Below are positions 58,500-64,000 of a stretch of DNA of 64,000 nucleotides, piece by piece (the first letter of the stretch is position 1; each line of letters begins with the position of its first letter). The stretch spans positions 35,840 to 99,839 of the forward strand of contig JAQERH010000005.1 in assembly GCA_027698105.1 (NCBI GenBank), written 5' to 3'. Made by a program: the position numbers and the translations under genes. The notes under the pieces were generated by a model. The model made no database searches and was not told the origin of the DNA. It saw only the letters and a list, made by a program, of their open reading frames with translations. Source of the stretch: Lachnospiraceae bacterium AM93-12TA. GTDB lineage: Bacteria > Bacillota > Clostridia > Lachnospirales > Lachnospiraceae.

Positions 58500-60296
58500 A
58501 TGGGTACAGTAAATGAACGAATTCAGGCGCTCCGCGCTATGATGAAAGAGAGAGGAATCGATGCTTACCTGGTTCCTACTTCAGACTTCCACGAATCAGA
58601 GTATGTGGGAAGCCATTTTGAATGCAGAAAGTTTATTACAGGCTTTACAGGTTCTGCAGGAACCGCAGTGATTACCCAGAAGGAGGCCGGACTCTGGACC
58701 GATGGCCGTTATTTTGTGCAGGCGGGAAAGCAGCTGCAGGGCAGTGAGGTGAAGCTGTTTAAGATGGGACAGGAAGGTGTTCCTGATATCGAGGAATATC
58801 TGTCTGAGGAAATGCCGGAACACGGTGTACTGGGATTCGATGGACGCGTGGTAAATGAGGAACTGGGAGAGGAGCTTCTGTCCCGACTTCAGAAAAAGAA
58901 CGTGACTGCTGCCTGCGGGGAAGATTTAGTCGGCGCTCTGTGGGAGAATCGTCCTGAACTGCCGGCTGAAAAAGTCTGGATTCTGGACACAAAATATGCA
59001 GGAAAATCAGCCAGGGACAAGATTGCAGATCTGAGAGAGGCTATGAAGAAAAACAGAGCTACAGTTCATATTTTAACAACTCTGGATGATATTGTATGGC
59101 TGTTAAATATCCGCGGAAATGATGTTCCATGCAATCCGGTAGTACTTTCCTATGCAGTTGTGACAGAAGACAAGTTCTTCCTTTTTATTAATGAGAAGAC
59201 TCTGGACAGCCAGGTGAAGACTTATCTGGAGGATCTTGGCGTAAAAGTAAAGCCCTACGACGATATCTATGTGCTTGCCAAGACTTTCCGCAATGAGAGG
59301 ATTCTTCTGGAGAAGAGCCGGGTGAATTTTGCTATCTGCCAGAGTCTGGATGAGAGCAATGAGATTGTAGACCAGATGAATCCCACTGCTTCTGCGAAAG
59401 CTGTCAAGAATCCGGTAGAGATGGAAAACATGAGAAAGGCTCATATCAAGGATGCAGCAGCCATGATTCGCCACCTGCACTGGATGAAAGAAAATATCGG
59501 AAAGCTGGATATGGATGAGATGTCTGTTCAGAGACATCTGGATCAGCTGCGATTTGACACAGAGGGAAATCTGGGGCTGAGCTTCGGAACAATCTCAGCA
59601 TATGGGGAGAATGTAGCTCTCTGCCATTACTCTGCGACTCCGGAGACAAATAAGAAGCTGGAACCAAGAGGACTTTACCTGGTAGATTCCGGCGGACAGT
59701 ATTACGAGGGAACGACCGACATTACCAGAACCATTGCTCTTGGACCGGTGACAGAAGAGGAGAAGAAATGCTTCACTCTGGTGGCTGCCTGCATGCTGAG
59801 ACTTCTGAACGTGCGGTTCCCTTACGGCTGCCACGGCTACAATTTTGACTTTGCTGCCAGGGAGCTGCTGTGGAGAGAAGGTCTCGACTTTAACCATGGT
59901 ACAGGTCATGGAGTGGGATATCTGTTAAATGTTCATGAGCGTCCTAACGGAGTCCGCTGGAGAGTAGTTCCGGAGCGTCAGGACAATGCGGTATTTGAGG
60001 AGGGCATGGTAACCTCTAACGAGCCAGGTCTGTACTTTGAAGGAAAATTCGGAATCAGAACAGAAAACCTTATGCTCTGTGTAAAGGATATAAAAAATGA
60101 GTATGGCCAATTTATGAAATTTGAAAATCTGACCTGGGTTCCTATTGACAGGGATGCCATTGATACCAGATGGCTGGAAAAGCGTGATCTTGAACTTTTA
60201 AATGAATATCACAGACAGGTGTATGAAGTAATGGCGCCGCATCTTTCCGAGGAGGACAGAGGCTGGCTTGAGAAAGTGACAGCTACAATCGAGTAG
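58500..60296 (+). CDS. Aminopeptidase P family protein (M24B)
   Basis: A 598-residue Xaa-Pro aminopeptidase of the long type with two N-terminal creatinase-like domains and a C-terminal pita-bread domain. The dinuclear metal ligands are in LVDSGGQYYEGTTDITRT (two Asp), GTGHGVGYLLNVHE (His), SNEPGLYFEGKFG (Glu) and IRTENL (Glu). It removes N-terminal residues preceding proline. AAAGGAGG precedes the ATG at 58500. Confidence 0.93.
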   Translation: MGTVNERIQALRAMMKERGIDAYLVPTSDFHESEYVGSHFECRKFITGFTGSAGTAVITQKEAGLWTDGRYFVQAGKQLQGSEVKLFKMGQEGVPDIEEYLSEEMPEHGVLGFDGRVVNEELGEELLSRLQKKNVTAACGEDLVGALWENRPELPAEKVWILDTKYAGKSARDKIADLREAMKKNRATVHILTTLDDIVWLLNIRGNDVPCNPVVLSYAVVTEDKFFLFINEKTLDSQVKTYLEDLGVKVKPYDDIYVLAKTFRNERILLEKSRVNFAICQSLDESNEIVDQMNPTASAKAVKNPVEMENMRKAHIKDAAAMIRHLHWMKENIGKLDMDEMSVQRHLDQLRFDTEGNLGLSFGTISAYGENVALCHYSATPETNKKLEPRGLYLVDSGGQYYEGTTDITRTIALGPVTEEEKKCFTLVAACMLRLLNVRFPYGCHGYNFDFAARELLWREGLDFNHGTGHGVGYLLNVHERPNGVRWRVVPERQDNAVFEEGMVTSNEPGLYFEGKFGIRTENLMLCVKDIKNEYGQFMKFENLTWVPIDRDAIDTRWLEKRDLELLNEYHRQVYEVMAPHLSEEDRGWLEKVTATIE

Positions 60297-60402
60297 ATCC
60301 AGAGACGCCTGAGACTGTTTTTTGCAGAACCGGTGTCATATACACAAAAATCGGTTTATATCATATAGTAACCAGAAAGCAGATGCGAGAAAGGCTGATG
60401 TG

Positions 60403-61683
60403 ATGAGACGATATAGACCAGATTTGCAGGTGTGTGAGGCTGCGGCCGAAAGTCGGGGATACCTTCAGGTAGATGTGGTAAATGAGGAAAACAATTTTCC
60501 TGTGACAGACGCGGTGGTGACAGTTCAGGAGCCGGGAGAGGGCGGCAGAGTTCTGGAGAAGCTTCCTACGAACCAGTCAGGTCAGACGGAGCAGATAGAA
60601 CTGGCTGCCCCACCGGAGTCGTTAAGCCTGGAAAGCCAGAATACGATACAGCCTTACAGTGTGTATAATTTAAAAATTACAGCGCCAGGCTATGAGGACG
60701 TGGAAATTACAGGGACGGAGATCCTGCCGGGAGTGACGGCGATTCAGCCGGTACGTCTGCGTCCTGTGAAGGTTCCTTCAGCGGAGACGGAGAATGTCAG
60801 GATTCCAGGTCATACGCTTTATGAGATGTATCCGCCTAAAATTGCAGAGACAGAGGTGAAGCCGGTGCGGGACAGCGGCGAAATTGTCCTGAGCCGCGTG
60901 GTAGTGCCGCAGACAGTGGTGGTTCACGATGGGGTTCCAGCAGACAGAAGCGCAAAGGACTACTATGTGCCGTACAGAGACTACATAAAGAACGTGGCCA
61001 GCAGCGAGATTTACGCTACCTGGCCTCAGTCCTCTATTGTAGCTAATGTGCTGGCCATTATGTCTTTTACCCTGAACCGCATTTATACAGAGTGGTACAG
61101 AAATCAGGGATATAATTTTACTATCACCTCCTCCACGGCCTTTGACCATAAGTGGATTTATGGAAGGGATATTTTTGATACGATCTCTGTGGTGGTAGAT
61201 GATATTTTTGACAGTTATCTGTCACGGCCAGGCGTAAAGCAGCCCATTCTTACTCAGTACTGTGATGGAAGAAAGGTCAGCTGCCCCGGCTGGATGACTC
61301 AGTGGGGTTCCTGCGCCCTGGGAGAGCAGGGCTACAGCCCTATGGAAATTCTCAGAAATTTTTATGGAAGCGATCTGTATATTAATACAGCAGAGCAGAT
61401 TTCAGGAATTCCCGCTTCCTATCCGGGAACAGAGCTGTCCAGAGGTTCCAGAGGCAGCAAGGTTCGCCAGCTTCAGGAACAGCTGGACGCCATTGCCACA
61501 GTCTACACAGCTGTACCAGGTCTGACGCCGGACGGGATTTACGGCCCGGCTACAGAACAGTCAGTGAAGGCGTTTCAATCAGTGTTTGGTCTTCCGCAGA
61601 CAGGCACGGTAGATTTTGCCACCTGGTATAAGATTTCCCACATCTATGTGGCGGTTACCAGGATTGCCGAGCTGAATGGATAA
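60403..61683 (+). CDS. sleC: SleC-like spore cortex-lytic enzyme
   Basis: A 426-residue protein. An N-terminal Ig-like/carboxypeptidase-regulatory domain (GYLQVDVVNEENNFPVTDAV) is followed by a catalytic middle (YYVPYRDYIKNVASSEIYAT; TQYCDGRKVSCPGWMTQWGS) of the SpoIID/SleC type, and a C-terminal peptidoglycan-binding domain (SRGSRGSKVRQLQEQLDAIA...GIYGPATEQSVKAFQ). The arrangement matches clostridial SleC, which hydrolyses cortex muramic-lactam strands at germination. No N-terminal signal peptide is evident. Assignment is from the domain order and remembered motifs. Confidence 0.75.
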   Translation: MRRYRPDLQVCEAAAESRGYLQVDVVNEENNFPVTDAVVTVQEPGEGGRVLEKLPTNQSGQTEQIELAAPPESLSLESQNTIQPYSVYNLKITAPGYEDVEITGTEILPGVTAIQPVRLRPVKVPSAETENVRIPGHTLYEMYPPKIAETEVKPVRDSGEIVLSRVVVPQTVVVHDGVPADRSAKDYYVPYRDYIKNVASSEIYATWPQSSIVANVLAIMSFTLNRIYTEWYRNQGYNFTITSSTAFDHKWIYGRDIFDTISVVVDDIFDSYLSRPGVKQPILTQYCDGRKVSCPGWMTQWGSCALGEQGYSPMEILRNFYGSDLYINTAEQISGIPASYPGTELSRGSRGSKVRQLQEQLDAIATVYTAVPGLTPDGIYGPATEQSVKAFQSVFGLPQTGTVDFATWYKISHIYVAVTRIAELNG

Positions 61684-61736
61684 TCAGAAACAAAATCAGA
61701 CAGATAAATCCTTACAATACGAAAAGGGGAGAAGGT

Positions 61737-63164
61737 ATGAATGCCATAGCAAAAGAGCGGAATGCGGGAAAGAAGGGAAAACAGGGAAATGGCATAACAG
61801 AGGGTGTGATCTGGAAGCAGCTCCTCATTTTTTTCTTTCCTATTTTATTTGGTACATTTTTTCAGCAGCTTTATAATACTGTGGATGCGGTCATTGTAGG
61901 CCGTTTCGTCGGAAAAGAGGCGCTGGCGGCGGTAGGAGGAAGTACGGGAACGCTGATTAATCTTTTAGTCGGCTTCTTTGTAGGACTTTCCTCCGGCGCT
62001 ACGGTTATTATCTCCCAGTTTTACGGGGGAGGAAGAGAAAAGAGAGTCAGCGAAGCTGTCCATACGGCTATCGCTTTCTCTCTGGCCTGTGGAATAGGCC
62101 TGATGGTTGTGGGAATTGCGTTTTCTCCTTTTGCCCTGCGGGCTATGGGAACACCGGAGGATATTATGCAGTATTCCCTGTCTTATATCAGGATTTACTT
62201 TCTGGGAATTATTCCTAACCTGATTTACAACATGGGGGCAGGTATTTTGAGAGCAGTTGGAGATTCCAAACGGCCTCTCTATTATCTGATGGCCAGCTGC
62301 TTTACGAATATTGTGCTGGATCTGGTGCTGGTTGTTTGGCTGCGCCTGGATGTGCGCGGTGCAGCTATTGCGACGATAGCATCTCAGTTAGTCAGTGCAG
62401 TTTTAGTTGTCATCAGGCTTTTCAAGACAGAGGATTCCTACAGACTGGTGGTTTCAAAAATCAAAATGAATCTGTATATGGTAATGCGGATTGTGCGGAT
62501 TGGACTGCCGGCGGGTCTTCAGTCAGTGATGTATTCTGCTTCTAATATTATCATTCAGAGCAGTGTGAACTCTTTGGGAACAGATACAGTAGCAGCATGG
62601 ACAGCCTACACGAAGATAGACAGTGTATACTGGATGATTATCAGCGCCCTGGGAATTTCTATTACTACCTTTGTAGGACAGAACTATGGAGCGGGCAAGA
62701 TGGACCGGGTGAAGAGGGGAATCTATGTATGCCTGGGGCTTAGCTTTCTGATTACAACGATTTTAAGCATTCTCATGTATGTGGGCGGCGGATATATTTA
62801 CCTGATGTTTACGTCTGATGCAGCAGTAATAGAGAAGGGAATAGAAATTCTTCACTTCCTGGTTCCTACCTTTGTTACCTATGTATGCGTTGAGGTTCTT
62901 TCCGGAGCCTTGCGAGGAACGGGAGACTGCTGGATTCCAATGATCATGACGGCAGTAGGCGTGTGTGCCCTGAGAGTGATCTGGGTTATCATAGCTGTTC
63001 CGCTGCGGCCGGATATCCTTACGGTAGTGTTCAGCTATCCGCTTACCTGGAGTATCACCAGCATTTTATTCCTGGTGTATTTTTACTGCTTCAGTTCGAT
63101 GAAAAAATTCAATGTGCCTCTTCCAAAACTGAGGCGCAGGAAAAAACATGCTGGAACAGTATAA
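61737..63164 (+). CDS. MATE family efflux transporter
   Basis: A 475-residue protein with 12 predicted membrane helices and the MATE halves seen in ILFGTFFQQLYNTVDAVIVG and GLPAGLQSVMYSASNIIIQS. It should export organic cations or drugs with Na+ or H+. GGGGAGAAGG precedes the ATG. A 53-base gap separates it from the sleC-like gene. Confidence 0.93.
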   Translation: MNAIAKERNAGKKGKQGNGITEGVIWKQLLIFFFPILFGTFFQQLYNTVDAVIVGRFVGKEALAAVGGSTGTLINLLVGFFVGLSSGATVIISQFYGGGREKRVSEAVHTAIAFSLACGIGLMVVGIAFSPFALRAMGTPEDIMQYSLSYIRIYFLGIIPNLIYNMGAGILRAVGDSKRPLYYLMASCFTNIVLDLVLVVWLRLDVRGAAIATIASQLVSAVLVVIRLFKTEDSYRLVVSKIKMNLYMVMRIVRIGLPAGLQSVMYSASNIIIQSSVNSLGTDTVAAWTAYTKIDSVYWMIISALGISITTFVGQNYGAGKMDRVKRGIYVCLGLSFLITTILSILMYVGGGYIYLMFTSDAAVIEKGIEILHFLVPTFVTYVCVEVLSGALRGTGDCWIPMIMTAVGVCALRVIWVIIAVPLRPDILTVVFSYPLTWSITSILFLVYFYCFSSMKKFNVPLPKLRRRKKHAGTV

Positions 63165-63182
63165 AAGAAAGGAACGGTGTGT

Positions 63183-63893
63183 ATGGAATACAATTCTATG
63201 AACCAGTGGGAAGAGATTCAGGCCAGTGAAAGAGAAAGCCTGTCGACATATACGGCGAAGACGTTTCTCTGGATGTTTGCCGGTCTTCTTGTTACTTTTG
63301 CTATGACCTATGCCAGTTATGCGACAGGTCTTGTGCTTTTCATATTTTCAAACAGCTATGGAATTCTGCTGCTGACAGGAGCAGAGCTTTTGGTGGTAAT
63401 TTTTATGTCTGCCAGAGTTCACAAAATTTCTGTAGGAACAGCCAGAGCTATGTTTCTGCTGTATTCAGCCTTAAACGGAGTGGCATTTTCTGCTTACTTC
63501 CTGATGATCGGCTCCGGCATGCTGATGTTTGTTTTTGGCGCTACAGCAGTCTTTTTCGGACTGATGGCTGGTGTATCCTATATTGCCAAGGTGGATCTGT
63601 CGGGAATTCGCCCTCTCTTAATAGGCGGACTGATTTTCCTCATATTATTCCAGTTTCTGGCCATGTTTTTAAATCTGACTTCCATGGAAACTGTCATGTG
63701 CTATGTGGGAATCCTGCTCTTTTTAGGGCTGACTGCCTACGATGTGGGTATGATTCGCAGAAATTATCAGATGTTTTCCGGAGATGAAGAATTATTAGCC
63801 AAGGCGTCTATTTTCTCAGCGCTGGAGCTGTATCTGGACTTTATTAACATATTCCTGTATCTTTTAAGACTGTTTGCAAGGAACAGAGATTAA
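63183..63893 (+). CDS. Bax inhibitor-1/YccA family membrane protein
   Basis: A 236-residue protein with seven hydrophobic helices and the family ends (SERESLSTYTAKTFLWMFAG; ASIFSALELYLDFINIFLYL). Bacterial members (BsYetJ-like) are pH-sensitive calcium leak channels. The ATG at 63183 follows AAAGGA; an upstream GTG at 63177 is also possible. It ends at a strong terminator. Confidence 0.92.
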   Translation: MEYNSMNQWEEIQASERESLSTYTAKTFLWMFAGLLVTFAMTYASYATGLVLFIFSNSYGILLLTGAELLVVIFMSARVHKISVGTARAMFLLYSALNGVAFSAYFLMIGSGMLMFVFGATAVFFGLMAGVSYIAKVDLSGIRPLLIGGLIFLILFQFLAMFLNLTSMETVMCYVGILLFLGLTAYDVGMIRRNYQMFSGDEELLAKASIFSALELYLDFINIFLYLLRLFARNRD

Positions 63894-63896
63894 AGT

Positions 63897-63946
63897 AAAA
63901 ATGGGATCCCTGCTTTCGCTTTTTGGCGGATGCAGAGATCCCATTT
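63897..63946 (+). terminator. Terminator hairpin after the BI-1 gene
   Basis: AAAATGGGATC pairs with GATCCCATTT across an inner stem-loop. The group II intron-like sequence begins 4 bases downstream. Confidence 0.8.
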
Positions 63947-63950
63947 CTCA

Positions 63951-64000
63951 GTGCGCCCGGCGGCGCACGTCTCTAACTGGTGAAAGTCCGGAATCCGCCC
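63951..64000 (+). mobile_element. 5' end of a probable group II intron (runs off the window)
   Basis: The sequence begins GTGCGCCCGGCGGCGCAC, the GUGYG start of group II introns with an immediate stem, and continues with CTGGTGAAAGTCC, the usual domain I segment. It sits directly behind a rho-independent terminator, the insertion preference of bacterial class C introns. Only 50 bases are visible, so the intron-encoded reverse transcriptase and domain V cannot be checked. Confidence 0.7.

Overview
The window looks like a chromosome segment of an anaerobic, spore-forming Firmicute, most probably a Lachnospiraceae member (Clostridium cluster XIVa type). The reasons are the gene content (spoIID-spoIIQ pair, cotJABC coat operon, SleC-like cortex enzyme, isoleucine T-box upstream of ileS, type-2-like IleRS, glgP, trkAH), strong AGGAGG ribosome binding sites and moderate GC. 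Species cannot be assigned from the sequence alone.

Left host flank, 1-15.7 kb: end of a sugar ABC permease, two small membrane proteins, T-box-ileS, glgP, a spoIID-spoIIQ-like pair, an LUD protein, a CBS protein, a trkA-trkH potassium uptake operon (minus strand), a very Cys-rich small protein, and the 3' part of the spore coat gene cotJC.

Prophage, 15.70-52.97 kb (37,255 bp core to core): a complete temperate siphovirus inserted by a large serine recombinase into cotJC. Order: integrase, rhuM, accessory genes (Uma2, DUF4160/DUF2442 and a broken DUF2442 copy), ImmA/CI-type repressor with a divergent CI/Cro switch, small early genes, an amber-interrupted SPFH gene, a replication block (NinB-like, DUF2303, DnaD/DUF4373-like initiator, DnaC-like loader), many small unknown genes, a late regulator, a late promoter with 14-bp direct repeats, a roughly 480-nt noncoding and apparently highly structured RNA region, an AT-rich HEPN-like gene, tRNA-Asn, HNH, terminase, HK97-type head genes, tail genes with a -1 frameshifted G/GT chaperone, tape measure, baseplate and fibre genes, two Fst-like type I toxin/antisense RNA cassettes around the holin genes, and an amidase ending 4 bp before attR.

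Right host flank, 52.9-64.0 kb: the 5' fragment of cotJC, cotJB, cotJA (minus strand), a 700-bp noncoding stretch, a HAD phosphatase, tRNA-Pro, a C_GCAxxG_C_C protein, asnA, an aminopeptidase P, a SleC-like enzyme, a MATE exporter, a Bax-inhibitor-1 protein, and the first 50 bases of a probable group II intron placed straight after a terminator.

Central result: the two cotJC fragments join exactly, in frame, across a 12-bp core (GGCCCGCCGTAT) present at both prophage ends, and the reconstituted attP has 16-bp perfect inverted arms. Excision would restore an intact CotJC. The arrangement parallels skin in sigK and SPbeta in spsM, so this prophage could be a developmentally excised element. That last step is inference.
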